A stretch of 64,000 bases of DNA from DATFVJ01 sp963851085 (GTDB lineage Bacteria; Actinomycetota; Actinomycetes; Streptosporangiales; Streptosporangiaceae): positions 262,901 through 326,900 of the forward strand of contig CAWKNX010000009.1 in assembly GCA_963851085.1 (NCBI GenBank), read 5' to 3'. Each line of letters opens with the position of its first letter. The first letter of the stretch is position 1. Below are positions 43,562-52,092 of this stretch, piece by piece. A program made the position numbers and the translations under genes. The notes below the pieces were generated by a model. That model worked only from the letters and a program-made list of their open reading frames with translations, did not search any database and was not told the origin of the DNA.

Positions 43562-45304
43562 GTGGAAGCCAGCGCCCGGCGGACCACGCCGGAACAGGGC
43601 TCCGGGCCCGCAGCCGGCCCATCGGCGCCGGACAGCGCTGTGGTGACAGACGGCCCTGCGGCGGCTTCCGGCCCGGTGGAGACAGCCGGCGCGGCGGGTC
43701 AAAGCGGCGCGGGCATCGCCATTGGCGCCGGGCCAGGCCGCCGCCGCCGTTTTGCGTTCTCACGCCTGTGGCCGGCGGCGGCCGCCATCGCGGGCGGGCT
43801 GATGCTCACGCTCGCGTTCCCGCCAGCAGGCTGGTGGCCGCTCGCGCCCGTCGCGGTCGCCCTGATCACGATCGCCATCTGGCAGCCGGGCACGGCCAGG
43901 CCGCTCCGCAGGGGGGCGGCACTGGGACTGGTGGCCGGCGCTGCCTTCTTCATCGTGCTTCTGTTCTGGCTGCACGTCATCGGCCCGGACGCGTGGCTGG
44001 TGCTTGCGCTCGTGGAGGCCGCCTACTTCGCACCGCTCGGTGCCGGGATCGCGGCCGTCGCGCGGCTGCGTCTGGCGCCGATGTGGGCCGCCTGCCTGTG
44101 GGTAGCGGAGGAAGCGCTGCGCGACCGGCTCCCATTCGGCGGATTCACCTGGGGACGGCTCGCGTTCAGCCAGTCGGCCTCACCTTTCACCAGGTACGCC
44201 TCGGTCGGCGGAGCTCCGCTGCTGACGTTTGCCGTCGCGCTGGCCGGTGGCCTGATCGCGACGGCCGCATCCGGCCGGCTGGGCAGCGCCGGCGCTGGCC
44301 GTGCCGCCCGCGCCACAGGGCGGCTCGCGGCCGCGGCCGGCGTGATCGCGCTCGCCGCCGCCGGGCCGGCGATCCCGCTGCCGCACGCGAACGGGCGCAG
44401 CGTCACCGTCGCTGTGGTGCAGGGCAACGTGCCACGGCTCGGCCTGCACTTCCTCGGCCAGCGGTCGGCAGTGCTTGACAATCATGCCAACGCCATGCGC
44501 AAGCTGGCCGCCCAGGTCAGGTCTGGCCGGGTGCGCCAGCCGGATCTGGTGATCCTCCCCGAGAACTCGAGCGACCTCGACCCGTACCAGGATCCCGGTG
44601 CCTACGCACTGATCAACTCGGCCGTCCGTGCCGTCCGGGCGCCCACGCTCGTCGGGGCCCTGACCTACACAAGTGACGGGCGCCATGTGCAGAACCGGGG
44701 CATCGTCTGGTCACCAACGACCGGGCCTGGTGCCTACTACATCAAGCAGCACCCGGTGCCGTTCGGCGAGTACGTGCCGATGCGCTCGGTCCTCACCAAG
44801 TTCATCAAGCGGTTCAGCCTCGTGCCCTACGATCAGGTGGCGGGTCATCGGCCCGGGGTGCTGCGTCTCGGCCAGGTCACGATCGGTGACGTGATCTGCT
44901 TCGAAGTCGCCTATGACGGCATCGTCAGGGACGCGGTGACCCACGGCGGCCAGGTGATCGTGGTACAGACCAACAACGCGGACTACGGGCGCACCGACCA
45001 GCCCGCGCAGCAACTCGCCGTGTCACGGCTTCGTGCGGTGGAGCATGCGCGGCCCGTGCTCATAGCGGCGACAAGCGGGATCAGCGCCATCGTCACCCCG
45101 GACGGGAGAGTAATCGCCCAGTCCAGGCAATTCACCCAGGCAATCTTCGTGCGGCAGATCCGGACATCGACCGCGCTGACGCTGGCCGACCGGCTCGGCG
45201 AGCTGCCCGAGTGGATCCTCACGGCCGCGGGAACATGCGCGGCGGCGCTGGGGATCCTGGGATTCGCCATCCGCGACAAGACCAGGCGAAGGCAGGAAAC
45301 GTGA
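43562..45304 (+). CDS. lnt: Apolipoprotein N-acyltransferase
   Basis: 580 residues. A disordered N-terminus of about 65 residues is followed by membrane segments (PAAAAIAGGLMLTLAFPPAG onwards), then the periplasmic-type nitrilase domain from VTVAVVQGNV. Its catalytic triad is Glu334 (ILPENSS), Lys395 (YIKQHPVPFGEYVP) and Cys446 (DVICFEVAYD), all present. The enzyme adds the third acyl chain to lipoproteins, using phospholipid. In mycobacteria Lnt is fused with Ppm1 as a two-domain protein; here the two are separate but translationally coupled (GTGA overlap). Confidence 0.93.
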   Translation: MEASARRTTPEQGSGPAAGPSAPDSAVVTDGPAAASGPVETAGAAGQSGAGIAIGAGPGRRRRFAFSRLWPAAAAIAGGLMLTLAFPPAGWWPLAPVAVALITIAIWQPGTARPLRRGAALGLVAGAAFFIVLLFWLHVIGPDAWLVLALVEAAYFAPLGAGIAAVARLRLAPMWAACLWVAEEALRDRLPFGGFTWGRLAFSQSASPFTRYASVGGAPLLTFAVALAGGLIATAASGRLGSAGAGRAARATGRLAAAAGVIALAAAGPAIPLPHANGRSVTVAVVQGNVPRLGLHFLGQRSAVLDNHANAMRKLAAQVRSGRVRQPDLVILPENSSDLDPYQDPGAYALINSAVRAVRAPTLVGALTYTSDGRHVQNRGIVWSPTTGPGAYYIKQHPVPFGEYVPMRSVLTKFIKRFSLVPYDQVAGHRPGVLRLGQVTIGDVICFEVAYDGIVRDAVTHGGQVIVVQTNNADYGRTDQPAQQLAVSRLRAVEHARPVLIAATSGISAIVTPDGRVIAQSRQFTQAIFVRQIRTSTALTLADRLGELPEWILTAAGTCAAALGILGFAIRDKTRRRQET

Positions 45305-46047
45305 CAGGAGCAGACGGATACACCGGCCGTGTGGTCGTCATCATCCCGACCTACAACGAGCGGGACAACCTGGGGCCCATCACGGCGCGAGTGCGGTCCG
45401 CCGTGCCAGCCGCCGACGTTCTCGTCGTGGACGACAACAGCCCGGACGGCACCGGCCAGGTCGCCGACGAGCTCGCCGCGGCCGACGATCAGGTCCACGT
45501 GCTGCACCGCAGCGTCAAGGCGGGCCTCGGCGCCGCCTACATCGCCGGCTTCCAGTGGGCGCTCGACGAAGGCTACGACGCCATGGTCGAGATGGACGCG
45601 GACGGCTCACATCAGCCCGAGGAGCTGCCGAGGCTGCTGACGGCGCTTGATGACGCCGACGCTGTGCTCGGCTCCCGCTGGGTGCCCGGAGGCAAGGTGA
45701 CGAACTGGCCGAAATCCCGCTATCTCCTGTCCCGCGGCGCCAACACCTACACCCGGCTGATGCTGGGCATCCCACTGCACGACGCGACGGGTGGATACCG
45801 CGTCTACCGCGCCACGACGCTGCGGAAGATCGGCCTCGACAACGTCGAGTCCCAGGGCTACTGCTTCCAGATCGACCTGTCCCTGCGGGCCATCCAGGCC
45901 GGGCTCAAGGTCGCCGAGGTGCCGATCACGTTCGTCGAGCGCACCCGCGGCGCGAGCAAGATGAGCAACGCCATCGTGCGAGAGGCATTCTGGCGCGTGA
46001 CCCAGTGGGGAGTTTCCGGCCGGTTGCGCAAACATCCCCGTGGCTGA
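45301..46047 (+). CDS. ppm1: Polyprenol-phosphate mannosyltransferase (GT2)
   Basis: 248 residues from GTG 45301. DPM-type GT2 fold: VVVIIPTYNERDNLGPIT, DVLVVDDNSPDGTGQVAD, GLGAAYIAGFQWALDEGYDA, the metal motif EMDADGSHQPEELP, VLGSRWVPGG, ATGGYRVYRATTL, and TFVERTRGASKM. It transfers mannose from GDP-mannose to polyprenyl phosphate, supplying mannolipids and O-mannosylation. It lacks membrane segments, as in bacterial members that rely on the neighbouring Lnt for anchoring. Forms an operon with lnt. Confidence 0.92.
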   Translation: MTGADGYTGRVVVIIPTYNERDNLGPITARVRSAVPAADVLVVDDNSPDGTGQVADELAAADDQVHVLHRSVKAGLGAAYIAGFQWALDEGYDAMVEMDADGSHQPEELPRLLTALDDADAVLGSRWVPGGKVTNWPKSRYLLSRGANTYTRLMLGIPLHDATGGYRVYRATTLRKIGLDNVESQGYCFQIDLSLRAIQAGLKVAEVPITFVERTRGASKMSNAIVREAFWRVTQWGVSGRLRKHPRG

Positions 46048-46061
46048 CCGATGATGGAAGC

Positions 46062-46586
46062 ATGCTGTTCGCGTCGTTGCTCGCGGTGGTCGTGTTCGCC
46101 GCGGCCGAGATCTACGTCATCGTCGCGATCGCCCACCTCATCGGCTGGGCGCTGACGGTCATCCTGCTCATCGCGTCCACCGTGGCCGGCCTGTGGCTGG
46201 TGCGTATCCAGGGCCGGCGCGCCTGGGGAGCACTGCGCGGCGCGGTGGCGAGCGGAGTGGTACCCGACCGCGAGCTTGGCGACGCGGCGCTGATCGTGGC
46301 TGGCGGGGCGCTGATCGCGGTACCCGGCTTCGTGACAGACGTTATCGGCGTGCTCGCCGTGGCCCCGCTTACCCGCTCGGTGATGCGCCGTATCTTCGGC
46401 TTCATCTTTTTCCGCCGGGCTCTGGCGGCTGGCGTCCGCATGGGCAGCCGGGTGACGCGGGGGCGGGCTTCAGCGGGGCGGACCGGGGCAGCGGCCGAAA
46501 CGCCGCCCGACCCCGCCACGAAGATCATTCGTGGTGAGGTCATCGATGGTGGCGCCGCCACGGGGAACGCGGGCACCGGCCCTTAG
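46062..46586 (+). CDS. fxsA: FxsA-family membrane protein
   Basis: 174 residues from ATG 46062 (GGAAG directly upstream). Three or four hydrophobic segments: MLFASLLAVVVFAAAEIYVIVAIAHLIG, ALTVILLIASTVAGLWLVR, and GGALIAVPGFVTDVIGVLAV-APL. The motifs GWALT and LIVAGGALIAVPGFVTD are the FxsA hallmark. The C-terminal 55 residues are hydrophilic and disordered. In E. coli FxsA relieves phage exclusion; its normal role is unknown. Sits 15 bases after ppm1 in the same orientation. Confidence 0.88.
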   Translation: MLFASLLAVVVFAAAEIYVIVAIAHLIGWALTVILLIASTVAGLWLVRIQGRRAWGALRGAVASGVVPDRELGDAALIVAGGALIAVPGFVTDVIGVLAVAPLTRSVMRRIFGFIFFRRALAAGVRMGSRVTRGRASAGRTGAAAETPPDPATKIIRGEVIDGGAATGNAGTGP

Positions 46587-46709
46587 CGGTCTAGTGATGC
46601 CAGGCCGGGCCTGGTGAAGACGGTGCTGAGGTGGCTCGTGGGGTGCTGGTCGGGTGGCTCGTCGGGCGCGCGGCCGCACCCCCTGCTGACCTCGTACGGA
46701 ACGGAAAAG

Positions 46710-47093
46710 TTAGGCGCTCTTGAGCCGTGGCTGCTTGCCGCGCTCGGTGCCGCGCGGATCGGCGCGGCCTGCGCGGATGACGGCCAGCCGCTCCGCGAGC
46801 ACTTCCTCCAGATCCTCGATGGACCGCCGCTCAAGCAGCATGTCCCAGTGGGTCCGGGGAGGCTTGGCCTTCTTCTGCGCGGGCAGCTCTCCGGTCACCG
46901 TGATCGCGGCGGCTCCGCAGACCCGGCACTCCCAGGTCGTCGGGATCTCCGCCTCGGCCGCGAACGGAACGGAAAAATGATGACCGTTCGGGCAGTCAAA
47001 AGATACCTCCTGGCGCGGGGCCAGGTCGGTGTTGCGATCGTTCTCGTAGCTCGTCGCCCCGAGCCGGGTGCCGCGAAGTGCGCGTTCCGCCAT
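46710..47093 (-). CDS. rbpA: RNA polymerase-binding protein RbpA
   Basis: 127 residues. ALRGTRLGATSYENDRNTDL, VSFDCPNGHHFSVPF, TTWECRVCGAAA, and AKPPRTHWDMLLERRSIEDLEEVL are diagnostic of RbpA, which is restricted to actinobacteria. It binds the principal sigma and RNA polymerase and stabilises the open complex. The zinc-type cysteines are present. GGGAGG precedes the start. About 40 bases upstream is a sigma-R type promoter, matching control known for rbpA in Streptomyces. The C-terminal tail (GKQPRLKSA) is basic. Confidence 0.95.
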   Translation of the reverse strand: MAERALRGTRLGATSYENDRNTDLAPRQEVSFDCPNGHHFSVPFAAEAEIPTTWECRVCGAAAITVTGELPAQKKAKPPRTHWDMLLERRSIEDLEEVLAERLAVIRAGRADPRGTERGKQPRLKSA

Positions 47094-47132
47094 AAGTGAT
47101 TGCCTCCCGGGCGCGTAGCCGTTGCCAATGTC

Positions 47133-47160
47133 AACGCTGAGTCACCCGGACAAGATTCCC
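47133..47160 (-). promoter_or_regulatory. Sigma-R type promoter of rbpA
   Basis: Reading on the minus strand: GGGAAT, 19 bases, GTT. This is the GGAAT-N18/19-GTT consensus of the thiol-oxidative-stress sigma factor SigR. It ends about 40 bases upstream of rbpA, giving a short leader. SigR control of rbpA is established in Streptomyces. Confidence 0.72.
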
Positions 47161-47246
47161 GCTCTGCCCGAATCCAACCGCCCTTGCTGCGGACATTGCA
47201 CGATACGGCCCGTGTGCGCCTCCTGGATGAGCCGCCGTGCCCAAGG

Positions 47247-48041
47247 TCAGGCGGTGCCGTTCGCGCTGTGCTCGCCCGCGTCATGGCGCCCGCCATGCCA
47301 CTGGGCGCGCTCGGTGAGCACGTCGCGAAGAGCCACGGTGTCGTCGGTCATGATGCCGTCCACAGCGAGGTCGAGCAGCCGGCGCATCAGCGCGGGCTCG
47401 TTGACCGTCCAGACATGGATCTGCAGGCCGGCCCGGCGCAACCGGCCGAGGAACGCGGGCGTCGCGAGCCGCGCGGGGATCTGCGCGCACCGGACGCCTG
47501 CCCGCGCGAACCGCGCGGGCATTCCGCAGGCCCACGCGCCCGAGCGGACCGCGGCCAGGCCCGGCGGTGACAGCGTGGTGCACACCTGGCGGTCGACGCT
47601 GTGCCTGAACGCGTGCAGCCGGCGCGACGAGAACGAGGTCACGCACACCCGGTCCCATGCCACAGTCCGCCGCAGTGCGCGCACGAGCGGCAGGATGGCC
47701 GGCTCGTCCTTCATGTCGATGTTGAAACGCGCCTCGGGCCAGGCGGCGAGCAGATCTTCGAGCAGCGGGATTGGCTCCCGCCCGCCGATCCTGGCCGCAG
47801 CGACCTCACGGTAGGGCATGCGTGCGATCCGGCCGCTCACGTCGGTGACCCGGTCCAGGGTGCGGTCGTGGAACGCGATGAGCGTGCCGTCCGACGTCGC
47901 CTGCACGTCGGTTTCCAGGTAGCGGTACCCGAGATCGACCGCGCGCTCGAAAGCGGCCCACGAGTTCTCCGGCCCGTGCGCCGCGCCGCCGCGATGCGCG
48001 AACGCAAGCGGGCCCGGCTGGTCGAGGAAGCTAGAGAGCAT
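47247..48041 (-). CDS. Glycerophosphodiester phosphodiesterase
   Basis: 264 residues of the GDPD TIM barrel. AFAHRGGAAHGPENSWAAFE, RYLETDVQATSDGTLIAFHDRTLDRVTD holds the catalytic His pair and the metal-binding Glu/Asp. FNIDMKDEP and the closing VWTVNEPALMRRLLDLAVDGIMTDD segment are typical. It frees glycerol-3-phosphate from glycerophosphodiesters of membrane lipids. No signal peptide, so cytoplasmic (UgpQ type). It lies downstream of the TrmH gene on the same strand with a short spacer. Confidence 0.93.
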   Translation of the reverse strand: MLSSFLDQPGPLAFAHRGGAAHGPENSWAAFERAVDLGYRYLETDVQATSDGTLIAFHDRTLDRVTDVSGRIARMPYREVAAARIGGREPIPLLEDLLAAWPEARFNIDMKDEPAILPLVRALRRTVAWDRVCVTSFSSRRLHAFRHSVDRQVCTTLSPPGLAAVRSGAWACGMPARFARAGVRCAQIPARLATPAFLGRLRRAGLQIHVWTVNEPALMRRLLDLAVDGIMTDDTVALRDVLTERAQWHGGRHDAGEHSANGTA

Positions 48042-48058
48042 GCCGTCGAGTATGCCCG

Positions 48059-48676
48059 TCAGGGGCCCGCTCCCGCCTGTTCACCTCGGGATCCGCTGCT
48101 GTCGGTGTCGCCCTCGGCAGCCGCGGTGCCGGCCCACTCACGCCGCCTCGCTTCCGCCAGTGCCACCGCGGCAGCCACCGCGACGTTCAGCGACCCGACC
48201 CGGCCAACCTGCGGGATGTAGGCGACCGCGTCGGCTTCGGCGAGCAGCCCAGGTGAGCAGCCGTGGTCCTCGTTACCGAACGCCAGGCAGATGTCCCCGT
48301 CAAGGGGCGCGGCATGAAGCGCGGCTGCGCCCTCCGCGAGCTCGATAGCGACGACACGGAACCCCGCGTCGGCCGCCGCTTTGGCCGCGGCGGCGGGTGA
48401 GGGCTCCTCCTCGAAACTGACGAGGCGCTCGGTGCCGAGGCTGGTCTTGCGCGCGGAGGGGTGCGAGGGCGGCGCGGTGTTCCCGGTCAGCCACACCCGC
48501 TCCACGCCGAAGGCGGCTGCCGAGCGGATGATCGAGCCCACGTTGAACGGCTGGGTCACAGAATCGAGCAGCAGGGCAAGCCTGCCCGTCGTGCTGCGCC
48601 GCCACTGCCTGTTGAGCCTCTTGATGTCGGTGGGGCGCAATTGCCTGGGCGCCCTTGGCGGGCCGACAGCGTTCAT
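48059..48676 (-). CDS. SpoU/TrmH-type RNA 2'-O-methyltransferase
   Basis: 205 residues. SPOUT motifs: motif 1 LLDSVTQPFNVGSIIRSAAAFG, motif 2 DICLAFGNEDHG, and motif 3 AYIPQVGRVGSLNVAVAAAV with the conserved Asn (SLNV). LTGNTAPPSHPSARKTSLG lies between. It methylates a ribose in tRNA or rRNA, target not defined. Members are knotted dimers. The gene starts inside the end of the methyltransferase gene at 48673, so the two are coupled. Confidence 0.92.
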   Translation of the reverse strand: MNAVGPPRAPRQLRPTDIKRLNRQWRRSTTGRLALLLDSVTQPFNVGSIIRSAAAFGVERVWLTGNTAPPSHPSARKTSLGTERLVSFEEEPSPAAAAKAAADAGFRVVAIELAEGAAALHAAPLDGDICLAFGNEDHGCSPGLLAEADAVAYIPQVGRVGSLNVAVAAAVALAEARRREWAGTAAAEGDTDSSGSRGEQAGAGP

Positions 48677-49389
48677 CGGGTCGCCTCGGCCTGCGGGCCG
48701 CCGGTGGGCGCGGGGGGTCCGTGGGGTGGAGCCCCCTGGGCTGGCAAGTGCGGCCGCTGCCCCTGGCCAGCTACCCGCAGCACACGGTAGGCCGACCGTG
48801 ACCTGATCCGGGTGGCCTCCCAGCCCGCACCGGCCAGCCAGCGCTGCAGCGAGTCAGCCCCCAGGTGCCGCTGCGCGACGAGATAGGCGGCGCCACCGGG
48901 CTCGAGCCGGCCCAGCCAGCGGGCGAGCAGGCCGTGCAGCGCCAGCTTGCCGATCCTGATCGGCGGGTTCGACCAGATGACGGCGAATGTCACAGCCGCG
49001 GGTACTCCGTCCGCGGTGACCGCGCGGACGTTGCGCAGGCCCGCGCTCGCGGCGTTGCGTGCGCACAGTTCCAGCGCGCGCGTATTCACGTCGACCGCCC
49101 ATACCGTCGCGCCGGGGGATTGGGCGCTGGCCGGGTTCGCTGCGGCCGCTGAGCGGGCCGCCATGGTCAGTGCGATCGGGCCGTAGCCGCAGCCAAGGTC
49201 GAGCAGGTGCCCCGAGTGCGGCGGAGCGGGCACGGTCTCGAGCAGAACCCGGGTTCCCGTGTCGAGCCTGCCGGGCGAGAACATCCCGCTGTCCGTCTCG
49301 AGGCGCAGGTGCACATCGGGCAGCACGACGTGCACCGTGCCCGGGCGGTGGGCCGCGGCGCTGTCCTGGGTGAAATAGTGCTCGGGCAC
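48673..49389 (-). CDS. Class I SAM methyltransferase, RsmC/RlmG-like
   Basis: 238 residues. N-terminal HYFTQDSAAAHRPGTVHVVLP, then FSPGRLDTGTRVLLETV, motif I HLLDLGCGYGPIALTMA, motif II WAVDVNTRALELCARNA, and the substrate motif WSNPPIRIGKLALH (NPP, base amino-methylation). It probably makes N2-methylguanosine in 16S or 23S rRNA. The C-terminus is a Pro/Gln-rich tail. It is coupled to the TrmH gene by an overlap. Confidence 0.9.
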   Translation of the reverse strand: MPEHYFTQDSAAAHRPGTVHVVLPDVHLRLETDSGMFSPGRLDTGTRVLLETVPAPPHSGHLLDLGCGYGPIALTMAARSAAAANPASAQSPGATVWAVDVNTRALELCARNAASAGLRNVRAVTADGVPAAVTFAVIWSNPPIRIGKLALHGLLARWLGRLEPGGAAYLVAQRHLGADSLQRWLAGAGWEATRIRSRSAYRVLRVAGQGQRPHLPAQGAPPHGPPAPTGGPQAEATR

Positions 49390-49396
49390 GCCGCGA

Positions 49397-49747
49397 TCAG
49401 GCCCCCTGGGCCGCCCTGGCCGTCTCGGTGGCGGCCGCCGCGGCCAGCTTCCCGGGCGTCAGGAAGCGCCTGGTGACCCAGCGCTCGACCACGAAGGTCA
49501 TGATCGGGATGATGCCCGCGAGCAGCACGATGAGCGTCTGGCCGAGCGTCATCCTGACGCGGCGGGCCAGCATGTAGGCCGTCACCAGGTACACCATGTA
49601 CAAGATGCCGTGCGTGGTCCCCACGTAGTTGGCTATCGCGTCCTGGTGGGCGAACACTTGCAGCGGGATCCCGACGAAGACCAGCACGATGAGCAGCACG
49701 CCCACGATGTAGGCCATGACGCGGTAGCGGGTCACGGCTGCGTTCAA
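49397..49747 (-). CDS. DUF3817 integral membrane protein
   Basis: 116 residues, three hydrophobic segments. Family signature: RVMAYIVGVLLIVLVFVGIPL, VGTTHGILYMVYLVTAYMLA, and LLAGIIPIMTFVVERWVTRR. The THG and ERW motifs define DUF3817. Function unknown, widespread in actinobacteria. It overlaps no gene but lies just upstream of the methyltransferase and downstream of the next membrane protein, all minus strand. Confidence 0.92.
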   Translation of the reverse strand: MNAAVTRYRVMAYIVGVLLIVLVFVGIPLQVFAHQDAIANYVGTTHGILYMVYLVTAYMLARRVRMTLGQTLIVLLAGIIPIMTFVVERWVTRRFLTPGKLAAAAATETARAAQGA

Positions 49748-49751
49748 GGAC

Positions 49752-50276
49752 TCACACCTCCATGTGCGGCGGATTACCTGCGGTGGGCTGCCGGGCGGCC
49801 CGGCCGCCCCAGCTCGCGGCCTGGCGGCGCGAAGCGCGGCCGGACAGCCAGCCTCCGGTCCGGCTCGCCTCCGCGTTGAGCCTGCTCAGGTAGGCGTTGT
49901 AGGCGGCCAGTTCCTCGTCCCCGTCCCCGTCCCCGTCCCCGTCCTCATCTGCCGCGTCGTCCGGGGCGGTAGGACCGGCGCCGCCACGCGGGGTCCGCAG
50001 GCTGGCCGGCAGTGTGACGGCCGTAGCGGGCGCCGCAGCAGGGGAGGCCTCGTCTTCGCGAGCCTGCGCTTCGTGCAGCTCGTCCCGCATCGCCTTGATC
50101 CAGAAAACCACCACGAATCCGGCGAACAGCGGCCATTCGAACGTGTAGCCCCAGCTCAGCGCGTTGCCGCCTTCGGCGCGCCGAAGCTGCCACCAGCCAA
50201 GCGCCAGGAAACCAGCCACGATGACGATCATCGCCGCGTGCAGGCCCAGCCAGCGGAGGGATACGAAGCGGCGCAT
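49752..50276 (-). CDS. Small membrane protein with variable acidic linker
   Basis: 174 residues. A conserved N-terminal pattern (FVSLRWLGLHAAMIVIVAGFLALGWWQL) gives one membrane segment and FEWPLFAGFVVVFWIKAM a second, a pairing regularly found next to DUF3817 in actinomycetes. The middle carries DGDGDGDGD from a CCCCGT hexamer tract at about 49917-49940 that can expand. The C-terminus is basic with LSRLNAEASR. Function unknown. Confidence 0.78.
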   Translation of the reverse strand: MRRFVSLRWLGLHAAMIVIVAGFLALGWWQLRRAEGGNALSWGYTFEWPLFAGFVVVFWIKAMRDELHEAQAREDEASPAAAPATAVTLPASLRTPRGGAGPTAPDDAADEDGDGDGDGDEELAAYNAYLSRLNAEASRTGGWLSGRASRRQAASWGGRAARQPTAGNPPHMEV

Positions 50277-50518
50277 GCACCTGAGCTTAGTGTCTATGCC
50301 GGAACCCGCGTTCGACTGGGAGCCGGTCAGCGGGCGGGCAGGGCAGGGCAGGCAGGGGCACGTCGGGCGGAAGGGGCGCGTGCCCGGATCCCGCGCCGAG
50401 AGCGGGAATGGTTCTCACGATCATGCCGGGCCAGCCCGCTTTTCCCTAACGGCTCCGGTCTGTCACCGCCACGGCCACGCAGCCGGCTGCGGCGGCGTCC
50501 ATGCTGCCCGCATCCTCA

Positions 50519-51928
50519 TCAGACCCGGGCCACCGCGGGCAGTTCGCCGTCCAGCAGATCTACCGCCCGCGTGAGGATGTCAGGTGGCGCGGTGAAGGGC
50601 AGGCGAACATACCGGGCCAGCGTTCTGTCGGCGGAGAACTGCGGCCCGGGGGAGAGGGCGAGGCCCTGCCGCATGGCGCGGGTGGCCAGTGCGGCCGCGG
50701 TCGTGTGCCGCAGGCGCAGCCAGATGGCCAGCCCGCCGGGCGGCACCGTGTAGGTCCATCGGCCCGCGGCCGCCGGAGCCGCCAGGAGCGCCGCGAGATG
50801 ATCGCGCTGCGCCCGCAGCTGTGCCCGGCGGTTGCGGAGAATGCCGGCGATGTCGCCGAGCAGTTCAAGCGCGATGACCTGCTCGAGCGGCGGTGGAGCC
50901 AGGCGCGCCTGGAGCGGGTTGAGCATCAGCTCACGGATCCGCGCGGTGCTCGCCCGGATCCAGCCGACGCACAGGCCGCTCCAGATCACCTTGCTGGTCG
51001 AGCCGATGGTGATGACGTTGGCTCCGGCGAGGTGCGGCAGCGGCTGCGGCGGCACCCGGAGGTCCAGGTCCCGCATGGTCTCGTCCGCGATGATGGTGAG
51101 TTCGTGCTTGGCGGCCAGGGCGGCCACGTCGGCTCGCAGGTCTGCTGGCATGACCGCGCCGGTCGGGTTGTGGAAATCAGGCATGAGGTAGGCCAGGCCC
51201 TCCCGGCCGGCGCGGACGGCCTGGGTGAGCCGCCCGCTGTCCCAGCCATCCGCGCCGACGGGGACGGCGGTGAGCCGGGCCCGGCGCCTGCGCAGGATGG
51301 CGAGCGCTCCAGGGAAGGTTGGATTCTCCACCGCGATCGGGCGGCGCCGGTCGTGGAGGTGGTCGGTGAGCAGCGCCAGCGCCGCCTGGGCTCCTGACGT
51401 GATCAGGATCTGGTCCGGCCGGGTGGGCAGCCCTTCGCCGGTGTAGCGGGCCGCGAGCAGTTCCCGCAGGTGTGGCAGGCCGGCCGTGGGCGTGCCTGCG
51501 TCGACGAGCAGAGTCGCGCAGCGGTCGACGGCGCGCCGCAGTGCCGCGAGATAGGCGTCGTGCGGTGCGGCGGTGACGGCCAGCGTCAGGTCGAGCTCGG
51601 CGTTTCCGCCGCCGCGGTCCACCGACCATGGCGCCGTGCGCTCCGTGAGCTGCGGTGGCAGCCGTACCCTGCTCCCGCTGCCGTGGCGGGTGAGGATCCA
51701 GCCGTCGTCCCTCAGCATCGACAGGCTGGCCACGACGGTGCCGCGGCTGACGCCGAGTGAGCCGGCGAGCGCGCGTTCTGACGGCAGGCCGCTGCCGACG
51801 GGCACGCGCCCGTCCACCACCGCCTCCCGCACGGCCGCAGCGATCGACTGGGCGAGCGGCATGCGCTCCGCACGCCAGTCGCCCAGGCTGGCGGCGAGGG
51901 CGTGAGCACCTGTGCGGAGGTCGCGCAT
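50519..51928 (-). CDS. MocR/PdxR-type regulator (GntR domain plus aminotransferase)
   Basis: 469 residues. GntR winged helix (LAQSIAAAVREAVVDGRVPVG, LAGSLGVSRGTVVASLSML) fused to a fold-type I aminotransferase: LITSGAQAALALL, AVENPTFPGALAIL, YLMPDFHNPTGAVMP, IIADETMRDLDL, and the PLP-lysine segment TIGSTSKVIWSGLCVGWI. Family members sense PLP or an amino-acid derivative and control vitamin B6, GABA or amino-acid genes. It is divergent from the MFS-TetR operon, over a spacer full of palindromes, so it may regulate that exporter or itself. Confidence 0.92.
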   Translation of the reverse strand: MRDLRTGAHALAASLGDWRAERMPLAQSIAAAVREAVVDGRVPVGSGLPSERALAGSLGVSRGTVVASLSMLRDDGWILTRHGSGSRVRLPPQLTERTAPWSVDRGGGNAELDLTLAVTAAPHDAYLAALRRAVDRCATLLVDAGTPTAGLPHLRELLAARYTGEGLPTRPDQILITSGAQAALALLTDHLHDRRRPIAVENPTFPGALAILRRRRARLTAVPVGADGWDSGRLTQAVRAGREGLAYLMPDFHNPTGAVMPADLRADVAALAAKHELTIIADETMRDLDLRVPPQPLPHLAGANVITIGSTSKVIWSGLCVGWIRASTARIRELMLNPLQARLAPPPLEQVIALELLGDIAGILRNRRAQLRAQRDHLAALLAAPAAAGRWTYTVPPGGLAIWLRLRHTTAAALATRAMRQGLALSPGPQFSADRTLARYVRLPFTAPPDILTRAVDLLDGELPAVARV

Positions 51929-52005
51929 TGGCCCAGTCTCCCCTGTCTGGACCGAGCTGCGGGCCGTGGGTGAGCGGCCCTTGCGGCCCGGGCCAGCTCG
52001 CCACC

Positions 52006-52037
52006 AGTAACGAATGTTACTGTCACTTGACAGTGAC
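52006..52037. promoter_or_regulatory. Two adjacent inverted repeats in divergent promoter
   Basis: AGTAAC-GAAT-GTTACT at 52006-52021 and GTCACT-TGAC-AGTGAC at 52022-52037, back to back. TTGACA within the second is a -35-like hexamer for the MFS gene. A third imperfect pair (GGAGTTAC, GTTACTCC) follows to 52074. They are candidate operators for the TetR and MocR proteins. Confidence 0.6.
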
Positions 52038-52092
52038 TATCTAAAAGGAGTTACATGTTCTTAGCAGTTACTCCTGAAAGGTGGTGAATACC

